DNA from: Achromobacter pestifer
Lineage (GTDB): Bacteria > Pseudomonadota > Gammaproteobacteria > Burkholderiales > Burkholderiaceae_B
DNA length: 64,000 nucleotides
Reading direction: 5' to 3'
Assembly: GCF_902859625.1 (NCBI RefSeq)
Contig: NZ_CADIJX010000003.1
Span: 62,001-126,000, forward strand
Shown here: positions 43,295 to 52,246 of the stretch, piece after piece
Position numbering within the stretch: position 1 is the first letter of the stretch
How the letters are laid out: each line of letters starts with the position of its first letter
The notes under the pieces: model-generated
Told to the model about the DNA's origin: nothing
Seen by the model: the letters and a program-made list of their open reading frames with translations, nothing else
Databases searched by the model: none
Position numbers and translations under genes: made by a program

Positions 43295-44377
43295 TTACTT
43301 CAGGACCCAGCCGTTGAAGCGCTCAAGCACATCGCGCTGCTTGTCCAGCCAATAGGCCGCGTTGATGTGCAGGCCGCTCTTGATGTTGTCGGGGTGGGTC
43401 GGGCAGTTGCGTGCGACATCGGCCTTGATGTAGTCGAAGGCGGCGGGTTGCGTGACTCCAGCGGCGAAGTACTCCACCAGCGCGGCCTGGCGCTTGGCGT
43501 CGGAGGCGAACTTGATGAATTCGCGGCAGGCATCGGCGTTGGGCGTGCCCTTCAGGATGGACCAGTTGTCGCAACCCCAGATGTTCTGGTCCCAGACGAT
43601 CTGCACTGGTGCGCCGTTGGCGATGGCGGATTGCGCACGCGACACCCAGGTGGCGATCATGTCGACTTCGCCCGACCCCAGCATCTGTTCCACCTGCGCG
43701 CCCGTGTTCCACCACACGTCCACTGATGCCTTGACCTTGTCCAGGCTGGCCAGCGCGCGGTCGATATCGCAGGGATAAACCTTGTCGGTCGGCACGCCGT
43801 CGGCCATCAGCGCTTCTTCGATGGTGTCGAACGGGTGCTTGCGCAGGCCGCGGCGGCCGGGGATGTCCTTCACGTTCCAGAAGTCGGCCCACGAGGCAGG
43901 GGCGCGGCGGCCCTTGAACGCATCCGTGCGGTAGGCCAGCACCGTCGAGTAGACGTTGTTGCCCACGCCGTAGGGCGACATGTATTGCTTGGGGATGGTG
44001 GCCACGACCGGGTCGAATTCCAGGCCGTGCTTTTCCAGGTAGACCTTGCCGCCTTCCGTCAGCATCAGGATGGCGGGCTGGCTGATCTTGGCCATGTCCC
44101 AGGTGTAGTTGCCGGTGTCCACCATGCTGCGGATCTGCGCGGTGGGTTCGGCGTTGGCCTGCACGCCGACGACCTGGATGCCGGTGGCTTCCGTGAACGG
44201 CTTGTAGAACACGGCGCCATACGCCTTGCTGTAGATGCCGCCGTCGTCGCGTACGACGATGCGCTTGGACGCGGCGCGTGATGGCGTCCAGATCATGGGC
44301 ATGGCCAGCGCGGCAGCGCCAGCGGCAACGGTTTTCAGCGCGGTGCGGCGCGAAGCGTTGTGGAGGGTCGATTTCAT
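43295..44377 (-). CDS. Periplasmic solute-binding protein (PotD/F-like), Tat-type signal
   Basis: 360 aa. The N-terminus SRRTALKTVAAGAAALAMPMI resembles a twin-arginine signal ending at TPSRAAS. The mature part, KRIVVRDDGGIYSKAYGAVFYKPFTEATGIQVVGV, matches the spermidine/putrescine and opine-type receptor family. First transporter gene of the operon, just before its ATPase. The ligand cannot be read from the sequence; an amine or hydroxyacid is plausible. Confidence 0.88.
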   Translation of the reverse strand: MKSTLHNASRRTALKTVAAGAAALAMPMIWTPSRAASKRIVVRDDGGIYSKAYGAVFYKPFTEATGIQVVGVQANAEPTAQIRSMVDTGNYTWDMAKISQPAILMLTEGGKVYLEKHGLEFDPVVATIPKQYMSPYGVGNNVYSTVLAYRTDAFKGRRAPASWADFWNVKDIPGRRGLRKHPFDTIEEALMADGVPTDKVYPCDIDRALASLDKVKASVDVWWNTGAQVEQMLGSGEVDMIATWVSRAQSAIANGAPVQIVWDQNIWGCDNWSILKGTPNADACREFIKFASDAKRQAALVEYFAAGVTQPAAFDYIKADVARNCPTHPDNIKSGLHINAAYWLDKQRDVLERFNGWVLK

Positions 44378-44421
44378 GGAAGACTCCTGCGGGTCAGGGA
44401 CGACGGATCAAGAACGACGGC

Positions 44422-45849
44422 TCAGGGCAGCAAGCGGCCGGGGTTGAAAAGATTGGCGGGATCAAAGGTGTGCTTCAGCGCGCGCATCATGGTCAGTTCG
44501 ACCGGTGACTTGTAGTGCGCCATTTCGGCCAGCGACGTACGGCCCACGCCGTGTTCGGCGCTGAATGTGCCGCCCAGCGCGTCGGCCACGTCGTTGACGG
44601 CACGGCGGATGGCGGCGGCCGTGGCGTCGCGGTTGGGCAGTGCGTTCCAGGCATCGAACGTGAAGAAGGGGATGAAGTGCACGTTGCCGTCGCCCAGATG
44701 CGCCACGATCAGCACCGGCAGGTCGGGAACCAGGCGGCGCACGGCGGCCGTGGCTTCGTCGATGAAGCGCGGCACGCTTGAAACCGGCACGGCGCTGTCG
44801 GTGGTCAGGCCCACGCCCGCTTTCTTATTGCCTTCCGACACACTGTGGCGGACTTCCCAAAGCGCGGCGCGTTGCGTGTCGTTGCTGGCCACGACCGCGT
44901 CGTTCAGCAAGCCCAGTTCAGAGGCTTGCTCCAGGATCTGTTGCAGCAGGTCCTGCAATCCGGCGCCGCTGCCGGTGTCGGACAGTTCAACCAGTACATG
45001 CCAGGGATGCGCGCCAGCCAGCGGATTCTTGCGGCCTGGCACGTGCGTCATCACGATATCCAGCTGGTTGCTGTCGATCATTTCAAACGCTGACAGGCGC
45101 GAGCCGCAAGCGCGTTGGAACAGGCCAAGGATCTCCAGCGCGGCCTGCGGGCTGTTCGGCGCCAACCAGGCGACCGCGTGGTCGGTGGGTAGCGGATGCA
45201 GTTTCAGCACGGCGGCGGTGACGATGCCCATCGTGCCTTCGGCGCCGATGAACAGGTGTTTCAAGTCAAAGCCGGTATTGTTCTTGCGCAGTGCCGTCAG
45301 GCCGTTCCAGATGGCGCCGTCGGGCAGCACGACTTCCAGGCCCAGGATGTTGTCGCGCGTGTTGCCGTAGCGCAGCACGCCCGTGCCGCCGGCATTGGTG
45401 GCGATGGTGCCGCCAATCTGGCATGAGCCTTCGGCGCCCAGGCTGATCGGGTAGAGCCTGCCTTCGGCGGCGGCGGCGTCCTGCACCGTGGCCAGCACGC
45501 AGCCGGCCTCGACTTCCATGGAATTGTTTGCGGCATCGACCCGGCGGATGCGGCGCATGCGTGCCAGATTCACGATGACGGGCGGCTTGCCGCTGGCGTC
45601 CGGCACGGCGCCGCCGCACAGGCTGGTGTTGCCGCCCTGCGGCAGCACCGGCGTGGCGTGCGCATTGCACAGAAGAACGATGTCGGCGACCTGCTGCGTG
45701 TTGCCGGGCAGGGCGACGCACAACGCCGGACCCTTGTAGCGGCCGCGCCAGTCTTCGGTGTAGCCGGCGGTATCGGCGTCGGAATGAAGGATGGCGTCCG
45801 CGCCCAGGGCCTGGGTCAACGCTTCTAGCAGGGTGATGCCGTTGGTCAT
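44422..45849 (-). CDS. FAD-linked D-2-hydroxyacid dehydrogenase (GlcD/D2HGDH-like)
   Basis: 475 aa, PCMH-type flavoprotein. The FAD domain carries VLPQGGNTSLCGGAVP and GAEGSCQIGGTIATNAGGTGVLRYG, with GAEGTMGIVTAAVLKL. The C-terminal FAD-oxidase domain has the metal-site motif HLGDGNVHFIPFF and the closing FSAEHGVGR plus FDPANLFNPGRLLP. It oxidises a D-2-hydroxyacid to the 2-oxoacid, passing electrons to a flavoprotein or quinone. The ATG at 45849 was chosen by alignment to the family. First gene of the leftward operon. Confidence 0.9.
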   Translation of the reverse strand: MTNGITLLEALTQALGADAILHSDADTAGYTEDWRGRYKGPALCVALPGNTQQVADIVLLCNAHATPVLPQGGNTSLCGGAVPDASGKPPVIVNLARMRRIRRVDAANNSMEVEAGCVLATVQDAAAAEGRLYPISLGAEGSCQIGGTIATNAGGTGVLRYGNTRDNILGLEVVLPDGAIWNGLTALRKNNTGFDLKHLFIGAEGTMGIVTAAVLKLHPLPTDHAVAWLAPNSPQAALEILGLFQRACGSRLSAFEMIDSNQLDIVMTHVPGRKNPLAGAHPWHVLVELSDTGSGAGLQDLLQQILEQASELGLLNDAVVASNDTQRAALWEVRHSVSEGNKKAGVGLTTDSAVPVSSVPRFIDEATAAVRRLVPDLPVLIVAHLGDGNVHFIPFFTFDAWNALPNRDATAAAIRRAVNDVADALGGTFSAEHGVGRTSLAEMAHYKSPVELTMMRALKHTFDPANLFNPGRLLP

Positions 45850-46145
45850 GTCTGTGATCCCGAATGGGGCTCGGAGATCGACGGAACGCCGAGCGCATTG
45901 AGGCACAGCATACGATTACTTAAATCGCTTTTCGATTTGAATAATCGTATTTCAATCGATTCAAGGGTATGTACTAGGGATGAATCGGTCTGATTTGCAG
46001 CACGCGGCGTGCCGCGCGGCCAAGCCCTGCAAGGCTTGATCGGATCCTAGTGGCCATTCCCGATTGCGATTTTCAAAATGATCGAAATACAATCATATCG
46101 TGCGAAATACAATTCTATTTGACTCCCGCAAATCAAGGAAGGGAC
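45850..46145. promoter_or_regulatory. Divergent control region with repeated GAAATACRATT motifs
   Basis: 296 bp. It holds GAATAATCGTATTTC (45939-45953, inverted), GAAATACAATC (46084) and GAAATACAATT (46104). The last two are exactly 20 bp apart and the final one lies within a 14-of-16 palindrome (46105-46120). Also present are AAATCG-N5-CGATTT (45922-45938) and the hairpin CAAGCC-N6-GGCTTG (46021-46038). Likely binding sites for one regulator controlling both directions. Confidence 0.6.
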
Positions 46146-47291
46146 ATGTTTCCCAGCGTGATGGAGTACCGGCGGCAGGCGCAAAGACGGCTGCCCCGGC
46201 TGGCGTTTGATTACCTGGAGGGTGGGGCGGAAGACGGGCATGCGCTGACGCGGAATCGCGCGGCCTATGCCGATCTGGAATTCCGCCCGGACGTGTTGGT
46301 CGATGTGTCGGACTGCCATCTGGACGTGCCCGTCCTGGGCGCGCGGGCGGCCATGCCGGCCATTGTCGGCCCCACTGGCTTGAACGGGTTGTTCTGGCCG
46401 GAAGCCGATGTGCATCTGGCGCGCGCGGCGCATCAGGCGGGCCTGCCGTTCGTCTTGTCCACGGCGTCGACCTCGCTGCTGGAAGACGTGCGTGCGGCCA
46501 CACCCGGCGAACTCTGGCTGCAACTGTATGTGCAGCGTGATCGCCGCATCGCCGAACATCTGATGGACCGCGCCTGGCAGAACGGCTACACCGTGCTGTT
46601 CCTGACGGTGGACGTGCCGGTGCACGGCAATCGCGACCATGACAAGCGCAATGGCTTCCAGTTGCCGCTGCGGCCGTCGCGCCGTTTGTTGCTGGATCTG
46701 GCGACGCATCCAGGCTGGTGCTGGCGCATGCTGCGCCATGGCGGGCCGCAGTTGAAGAACTTGGCCGTCAGTTCCAACGCGCGCGAGAACATCACCGAGC
46801 AGGCCTCCGCGCTAAGCCGCCAGATGGACCTGGCGCTAAGCTGGAACGACGTGGCCTGGCTGCGTCGGCATTGGCGTGGCCGCATCGTCATCAAGGGCAT
46901 CCAGGGCTTGGCCGATGCGCGGCGCGCGCAGGCGCATGGCGTGGACGGCATCGTGCTGTCGAACCACGGCGGACGTCAGCTGGAAAGCGCGCCGTGCCCG
47001 CTTGAGGTGCTGCCCGACGTTGCGGCGGAGCTCGGGCAGTCGCTGGAAATCCTGGTGGATGGCGGCGTGCGGCGTGGCAGCGATATCGCCAAGGCCGTGG
47101 CGCTTGGTGCGCGCGCCGTCCTGCTGGGCCGTGCGCCGTTGTATGGCTTGGCGGGCCGTGGCCCGGCTGGCGCGCGGGAAGTGCTGGCGATCTTGCGCAC
47201 TGAGCTAGAAAATACGCTAAGGCTGCTGGGCCGCACTCGCATCGGCGCGTTGGATGCCGCAGCGGTGCGCAAGCGTTTAATCCCGTCTTGA
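46146..47291 (+). CDS. FMN-dependent L-2-hydroxyacid oxidase/dehydrogenase (LldD/MdlB-like)
   Basis: 381 aa TIM-barrel flavoprotein. It begins MFPSVMEYRRQAQRRLPRLAFDYLEGGAEDG, the usual family start. The catalytic His and Arg lie in GIVLSNHGGRQLE, FMN-phosphate binding in ILVDGGVRRGSDIAKA, and a membrane-associating loop spans about residues 180-230. AAGGAAGGG precedes ATG 46146. It oxidises an L-2-hydroxyacid such as lactate or mandelate. Its divergent D-specific partner suggests both stereoisomers of one substrate are used (inference). Confidence 0.9.
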   Translation: MFPSVMEYRRQAQRRLPRLAFDYLEGGAEDGHALTRNRAAYADLEFRPDVLVDVSDCHLDVPVLGARAAMPAIVGPTGLNGLFWPEADVHLARAAHQAGLPFVLSTASTSLLEDVRAATPGELWLQLYVQRDRRIAEHLMDRAWQNGYTVLFLTVDVPVHGNRDHDKRNGFQLPLRPSRRLLLDLATHPGWCWRMLRHGGPQLKNLAVSSNARENITEQASALSRQMDLALSWNDVAWLRRHWRGRIVIKGIQGLADARRAQAHGVDGIVLSNHGGRQLESAPCPLEVLPDVAAELGQSLEILVDGGVRRGSDIAKAVALGARAVLLGRAPLYGLAGRGPAGAREVLAILRTELENTLRLLGRTRIGALDAAAVRKRLIPS

Positions 47292-47318
47292 AGTCATTCT
47301 TTTTGGAATCAGAGCAAC

Positions 47319-48125
47319 ATGCGTGAAAAGATCGTTTTCGTCGGCGGCGGCAACATGGCCTCCGCCATCATCGATGGCCTGCTCAAACAGGGTCGTGATC
47401 TGGCTGACTTCCTGGTGATCGAACCGTACGCGCCCACGCGCGACGCCTTGGCCGCTCGCGGCCTGACCTGCCGCGCAAGCGTGGGCCCGGAAATCGGCGA
47501 TGCCACATTGTGCGTGCTGGCCACCAAGCCGCAGGTCCTGCGCGAGGCCTGCGCACAGCTTCATCAATATCTGCCGGCCGCCTCCACGGTGGTCAGCATC
47601 GCGGCAGGTGTGGAATTGGCCTCGCTGACGCAATGGCTGGGGGGGCATGCGCGCATTGTGCGCGCCATGCCGAACACGCCGGCCAAGGTGGGCTTGGGCA
47701 TGACGGGCTTGTACGCCACGCCGGCTTGCGGCGCGGTTGAGCGCAATCGGGTCGATGCGTTGTTCGCCGCCGTGGGCGACCGTATCTGGACCGACAGCGA
47801 AGCCATGATCGATGCGGTGACTGCCGTGACGGGCAGCGGGCCAGGCTATGTCTTTCACTTCATGGCGGCTATGGAGCAGGGGGCGCGGGAGCTGGGTTTT
47901 TCCGCTGCTGATGCGCGCCGACTGGCCGTGTCCGCTTTTCGCGGGGCTGCCGAACTTGCCGCCAGCGATGCGGTGCCGCTTACCGAATTGCAGGATCGTG
48001 TCACGTCAAAAGGCGGCACCACTTACGCCGCCTTGTCGCATATGCGTGAAGCCGGTGTTGCCGATGCGATCACGCAAGCGGTCCACAAGGCGCAACAGCG
48101 CGCGCGCGAATTGTCGGCGGGATAA
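47319..48125 (+). CDS. proC: Pyrroline-5-carboxylate reductase
   Basis: 268 aa. NADPH-binding GGGNMASAIIDGLL is at the N-terminus. The conserved ATKPQVL, IVRAMPNTPAKVGLGMTGLY and AVTGSGPGYVFHFMAAM follow, then DRVTSKGGTTYAAL, the proline-synthesis signature. Catalyses the last step of proline biosynthesis. It lies 27 bp after the FMN oxidase gene and is probably co-transcribed. Confidence 0.95.
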   Translation: MREKIVFVGGGNMASAIIDGLLKQGRDLADFLVIEPYAPTRDALAARGLTCRASVGPEIGDATLCVLATKPQVLREACAQLHQYLPAASTVVSIAAGVELASLTQWLGGHARIVRAMPNTPAKVGLGMTGLYATPACGAVERNRVDALFAAVGDRIWTDSEAMIDAVTAVTGSGPGYVFHFMAAMEQGARELGFSAADARRLAVSAFRGAAELAASDAVPLTELQDRVTSKGGTTYAALSHMREAGVADAITQAVHKAQQRARELSAG

Positions 48126-48140
48126 GCCGCGCGGGCGGCT
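48125..48140. terminator. Hairpin between convergent proC and MFS gene
   Basis: AGCCGC-GCGG-GCGGCT: 6-bp stem overlapping the last base of the proC stop codon. No clear U-tract. Confidence 0.4.
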
Positions 48141-48143
48141 GGT

Positions 48144-49589
48144 TCAGCGCCGACGCCCAAGCCACCACAGCAGCAGGACCGACGCCGCGATTGCCGCCAC
48201 GTTGAACTGCATGGCCGACGCAAAGGCGCTGGCGTACCGCGTGGGGGCGTCGGCGTCGGCATTCGCCTGCAACGTGCCGCCAAACAACATGCCTGCCGCC
48301 GACACGCCCAATGCGGCGCCGACTTGCTGCAAGGTCGACACCACACCGGCCGCCATGCCCGCCTGGCGGTCTTCAACCAGCCCCAGCACCAGGTTCACCA
48401 GCGGGGTGTTGACCGCGCCTTGCGCGGCGCCCAGCCACACCAGCGCCGGCACCAGCGACCATGGCGCCAACGCCGCGCCTGCAATGCTCACCTGCGCCAT
48501 CAACGCCGCCGTGGCCCCGCCATACAGCAGCGCGGCCAGTGCGATGGCGCCCGTGCCAAAGCGTGCCACCAACCAGGGCGCTGCCATCGACCCCGCGACA
48601 AAGCCCACGCTGGCGGGGGCGAAGATCAGGCCGGCGGTCAACGCATCCAGTCCGAAGCCTGTCTGCACCAACAGGGCGTAGCAAAGAAACATCGCGCTGG
48701 CGGTAGAGAACACCAGCATCACCAACAGGCAGCCGGCGGCAAATCGCGGTTGTGCCAGCAACGCCATGTCGACGAGCGGGACGCCGCCCCGGGACCGTAC
48801 GCGGCGTTGCATGCGCACGAACTGCGCCAGCAGCATGGCCGCCGCGCCACCGGAGGCGATGGTCCAGGCAGGCCAATGCCGTGCCGGCCCTTCAATCAAC
48901 GCCAGCAGCAGCATGGCCAGGCCCGCGCCCACCAGGACCGCGCCGGGCCAGTCCATCGACGCGCCCGAGGCTTCGCGGGATTCGGGGATATGGCGGGCCA
49001 GTCGCCAGGCCAGCAGGCCCAGAGGCACATTGATCAGGAAGATGGTGCGCCACGCCAGGCCGAACACGTCGGCATGCACGATCCAGCCGCCCAGCACCTG
49101 GCCGGCAATGGCCGCCAACCCCAACGTCATGCCCATCAGGCCGAACGCGCGCCGCCGCGCGTGGCCGTCGTAGCTGACGCGGATCAGCGCGTACACCTGC
49201 GGAAACAGCATGGCAGCCGCCACGCCTTGCAGGATGCGTGCGCCGATCAGGGTGTCGGCCGTGGGCGCCAGTCCACATAGGGCCGATGCCAGCGCGAACC
49301 CGACCATGCCCAGCATGAACAAGCGGCGGCGGCCGTGACGGTCGCCCAGCCGGCTGCCGGCGATCAGCAGGACGCCATACGCCATCTCGTAGGCGGCAAT
49401 GATGAAATTGATCTGCGCGAAGCTGGCCGACAGCGTGCTCTGCATGCTGGGAATGGCAACGTTCACCACGAACAGGTCGAAGATGGTGATGAAGCCGCCC
49501 GACAGCAGCACGGCCAGGCCCAGCGGGCTGAGCGTGGGGGCGCCGGGTGCGCGTTCGGCGCGTGCGGCAGGCAGGGTGGTGGAGGTCAT
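48144..49589 (-). CDS. MFS drug exporter, DHA2 (EmrB/QacA) family
   Basis: 481 aa with about 14 membrane segments. The helix-1 motif is GGFITIFDLFVVNVAIPSMQ, with conserved Asp. The loop motif is GSRLGDRHGRRRLFMLGM, and antiporter motif C is GLAAIAGQVLGGWIV. No adaptor or outer-membrane partner is adjacent, so it probably acts alone in the inner membrane. Divergent from an XRE-type regulator that likely controls it. Confidence 0.9.
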   Translation of the reverse strand: MTSTTLPAARAERAPGAPTLSPLGLAVLLSGGFITIFDLFVVNVAIPSMQSTLSASFAQINFIIAAYEMAYGVLLIAGSRLGDRHGRRRLFMLGMVGFALASALCGLAPTADTLIGARILQGVAAAMLFPQVYALIRVSYDGHARRRAFGLMGMTLGLAAIAGQVLGGWIVHADVFGLAWRTIFLINVPLGLLAWRLARHIPESREASGASMDWPGAVLVGAGLAMLLLALIEGPARHWPAWTIASGGAAAMLLAQFVRMQRRVRSRGGVPLVDMALLAQPRFAAGCLLVMLVFSTASAMFLCYALLVQTGFGLDALTAGLIFAPASVGFVAGSMAAPWLVARFGTGAIALAALLYGGATAALMAQVSIAGAALAPWSLVPALVWLGAAQGAVNTPLVNLVLGLVEDRQAGMAAGVVSTLQQVGAALGVSAAGMLFGGTLQANADADAPTRYASAFASAMQFNVAAIAASVLLLWWLGRRR

Positions 49590-49661
49590 GAATGCGCCAT
49601 CGGAAACAGGATTGGCGCTATTCTGGGCGGACCTTTAGCCTTATACAATTTAGCTGTTTAT

Positions 49662-49682
49662 GCTATTACTGGCTGCAATAGC
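49662..49682. promoter_or_regulatory. Inverted repeat GCTATT-N9-AATAGC in MFS/XRE divergent region
   Basis: A perfect 6-bp-arm repeat about 30 bp before the regulator start, next to a TACAAT -10-like box (49644-49649). An overlapping TAGC-N7-GCTA also occurs. Candidate autoregulatory operator. Confidence 0.5.
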
Positions 49683-49712
49683 CTACTCACGGCCATGCCG
49701 ATTTCACGCCTG

Positions 49713-50603
49713 ATGACTGATACCGCAGCCCCTCACCGCCTGGACCGCACCCGTGCGGATCTGTCTGAATTTCTGCGTTTGCGCCGCGAACGTCTTAGCC
49801 CCACGGACTTGGGTTTGCCAGCGGGTGGCCGTCGTCGCACCCCTGGGCTGCGCCGCGAGGAAGTCGCCGCGTTGGCCGGCGTCGGGCTGGCCTGGTACAC
49901 CTGGTTTGAACAGGGGCGCAACATCAGCGTGTCGGCCACCTTTCTTGAAAACCTGGCCCGCGTGCTGAAGTTGGATGCCGCCGAGCGCCGTCATCTGTAT
50001 CTGCTTGCCCATCAACGTCCTCCGGCTGAAGCCGGGCGCACCTGGTGCACCGTGCCGCCGCAAGTGCGCCGGTTGATGGACGATCTGCCCGCGCGGCCCG
50101 CCTATATCCTGAATCTGCGTTGGGACGTCGTGGTGTGGAATGCCGCCGCCGATCATGTCTTCGATTTTTCGGCGCAAGCGCCCGGCCGCCGCAATCTTCT
50201 GTGGATGCTGTTCACCGTGCCCGCGATGCGGCAGGTGTTCGTGGACTGGCACGCGCAAGCGCCCGCCATGTTGTCCACCTTCCGGCGCGATTTCGCCAGC
50301 GCGGCGGGCGTGCCCGACATTGCGGAACTGGTGGATGAATTGGAAAGGGTGTCGCCGGATTTCAAGGGCTGGTGGCGTGAGCACGACGTGCATGGCGCTT
50401 GCATGGGCCAGCGCAAATTGCATGTGGAATCGCTGGGCGATGTGGCGTTTGAGCACGCCACCTTGTCGGTGGATGAAAGCCGCCATCTGCGTTTGGTGGT
50501 GTACGCGCCGGCGCCCGAAGAGCCGCGCGCCGGGGACTTTGCACGCTGGCTGCAAGCACGCACGGACGGGGCGGGTACCGCCTTGCGTGGTTCCAGGGAA
50601 TAA
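49713..50603 (+). CDS. XRE-type HTH regulator with MmyB-like ligand-binding domain
   Basis: 296 aa. The HTH carries RRTPGLRREEVAALAGVGLAWYTWFEQGR, followed by LENLARVLKLDAAERRHLYLLA, a standard MmyB-class opening. The C-terminal PAS-like domain starts RPAYILNLRWDVVVWNAAA and has NLLWMLFTVPAMRQVFVDW. It probably binds a small hydrophobic ligand. ATG 49695, six codons earlier, is an equally possible start. Expected to control the divergent MFS exporter. Confidence 0.88.
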   Translation: MTDTAAPHRLDRTRADLSEFLRLRRERLSPTDLGLPAGGRRRTPGLRREEVAALAGVGLAWYTWFEQGRNISVSATFLENLARVLKLDAAERRHLYLLAHQRPPAEAGRTWCTVPPQVRRLMDDLPARPAYILNLRWDVVVWNAAADHVFDFSAQAPGRRNLLWMLFTVPAMRQVFVDWHAQAPAMLSTFRRDFASAAGVPDIAELVDELERVSPDFKGWWREHDVHGACMGQRKLHVESLGDVAFEHATLSVDESRHLRLVVYAPAPEEPRAGDFARWLQARTDGAGTALRGSRE

Positions 50604-50641
50604 ACGCCGCGCTTGACGTCTGGATTTTTGCGGGTGTATCG

Positions 50642-50669
50642 TAAGATATATATCTAAAGATACATCTTA
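50642..50669. promoter_or_regulatory. Nested palindrome upstream of PadR-type gene
   Basis: TAAGAT at 50642 and ATCTTA at 50664 frame a 28-bp stretch that also contains the perfect 12-bp palindrome AGATATATATCT (50644-50655). It ends 11 bp before the start codon, so it would block the promoter or translation start. Candidate autoregulatory site. Confidence 0.6.
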
Positions 50670-50680
50670 AGAGCTAATCC

Positions 50681-51376
50681 ATGCGCCATTCCCATTCTCA
50701 CCACGGCCATCACGGCCACCATGGCCACGCCATGCATCACGCCCATCATTCCCACCATCACCACCATGCCGCCGCGGGCGGCGACTGGTTTTCGGGTCCG
50801 CCCGACGGCCGGGGTGACGCCGATGGCTTTGGCGGCGACGGGCGCGGCTTCACGCGCGGCCGCCGTGTGTCCGCCGACGATCTGCAACTGATGCTGCTGG
50901 GCCTGCTGGAACAAAACCCCAGCCACGGCTACGAGCTCATCAAGGCATTGGGCACCCTTAGCAACGGCTTCTACACGCCCAGCCCGGGCATGGTGTATCC
51001 CGCGCTGACCTATCTGGAAGAGTTGGGCTATGCCACCGTCGAGCAAGACGGCGCCAAGAAGCGCTACCACCTGGCCGAACCGGGCAAGGCGCACCTGCAA
51101 GCCAACCGCGATCGCTTGTCCATGATGTTCAACCGCTTCAAGCACATCGCCCGCAAGATGGACTGGATGCGCCAGGCCTGGAGCGGCGAACCCCGCAACC
51201 TGGGGCCGGAAGGCGAAGACGTGCGCACCGGCTGGTTGCCCGAATTCGTGGATGCCCGCCACGCGCTCCGCCATGCGCTGCTGGAACGCACCGACGCGAC
51301 GCCTGCCGAACAACGGCGTATCGCGGCCATCCTGGCGCGCGCCACGGCAGAAATCAACGGCAAGCCCTGTGCTTGA
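50681..51376 (+). CDS. PadR-family metal-type regulator with histidine-rich N-terminus (NfeR/YqjI-like)
   Basis: 231 aa. Eighteen of the first 29 residues are His, a likely Ni/Fe-binding tail, then a Gly/Asp-rich linker. The PadR winged HTH starts at about 67: LQLMLLGLLEQNPSHGYEL, then FYTPSPGMVYPALTYLEELG and KRYHLAEPGKAHL. The C-terminal helices serve dimerisation. E. coli YqjI has the same layout and represses yqjH in response to nickel/iron. Here the siderophore-interacting protein gene follows in the same direction 28 bp later. Confidence 0.9.
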   Translation: MRHSHSHHGHHGHHGHAMHHAHHSHHHHHAAAGGDWFSGPPDGRGDADGFGGDGRGFTRGRRVSADDLQLMLLGLLEQNPSHGYELIKALGTLSNGFYTPSPGMVYPALTYLEELGYATVEQDGAKKRYHLAEPGKAHLQANRDRLSMMFNRFKHIARKMDWMRQAWSGEPRNLGPEGEDVRTGWLPEFVDARHALRHALLERTDATPAEQRRIAAILARATAEINGKPCA

Positions 51377-51404
51377 TCCTGTCCCCCCGAATCCTGGAGT
51401 TTTG

Positions 51405-52220
51405 ATGACCCGTAGCGACCTGAACGTGGAGCGCGTGCGCCACAACCTGAAGATGCGCGTATTGACCGTGACGCACATTGAGCGCGTCGCGGGCCTGCTG
51501 GCCCGCATCACCTTCACCGGCGACGACCTGGACGATTTCGTGTCCGCTTCGTTCGACGATCACGTGAAGCTTTTCTTCCCCGCCGACCCTTCGCAACCGC
51601 TGGCACTGCCCACGGTTGGCCCCGATGGCGTCAAGTTTCCCGAAGGCGTGCCCAAGCCGGCCGCCCGCGACTACACGCCGCGCCGCTTTGACGCCGCCGC
51701 GCGCGAATTGATCATTGAATTCGTCTTGCATGGCGATGGCCCCGCATCCACCTGGGCCGAGCAGGCCGCGCCGGGCCAGACGCTGGGCATCGGCGGCCCG
51801 CGCGGATCGTTCGTGGTGCCCACGGGGTTTGATTGGCACGTGCTGATCGGTGACGAAACCGCGTTGCCCGCCATTGCCCGCCGCCTTGAGGAACTGCCCG
51901 CTGCGGCAGAGGCGCTGGTGTTGATTGAAGTGCCTTCCGCCGCCAACCAGATCCCGCTGCCGTCGGCGGCTCGCGCATCCATACGCTGGCTACATCGCGA
52001 CGGTACCGCGCCGGGCTACAGCACGCTGCTGCTGGAAGCGGCGCGCGAGTTGTCGCTGCCGGCAGGCGAGGGCTATGTGTGGGTCGCGGCCGAATCCGCC
52101 ACCGCCAAGGCCGTGCGTGAAATCATGGTGGCGCAGCATGGCGTCGACAAGACGCGCATCCGCGCCGCCAGCTACTGGAAGCGCGGCGCCGTGGCGGTGC
52201 ATGAATCGCACGACGACTGA
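51405..52220 (+). CDS. Siderophore-interacting FAD-dependent ferric reductase (SIP, YqjH/ViuB-like)
   Basis: 271 aa. The FAD-binding beta-barrel has ITFTGDDLDDF, DHVKLFFPA and the RDYTPRRFD (RxYT) motif. The NADPH-binding half starts near GPRGSFVVPTGFDWHVLIGDETALPAI, and the C-terminal YWKRGAVAVHE is typical. It reduces ferric siderophores in the cytoplasm to release iron. GGAG precedes ATG 51405. Co-transcribed with the PadR-type regulator. Confidence 0.92.
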   Translation: MTRSDLNVERVRHNLKMRVLTVTHIERVAGLLARITFTGDDLDDFVSASFDDHVKLFFPADPSQPLALPTVGPDGVKFPEGVPKPAARDYTPRRFDAAARELIIEFVLHGDGPASTWAEQAAPGQTLGIGGPRGSFVVPTGFDWHVLIGDETALPAIARRLEELPAAAEALVLIEVPSAANQIPLPSAARASIRWLHRDGTAPGYSTLLLEAARELSLPAGEGYVWVAAESATAKAVREIMVAQHGVDKTRIRAASYWKRGAVAVHESHDD

Positions 52221-52246
52221 TCACCGCGGATCGCCGCGGATCGCCG

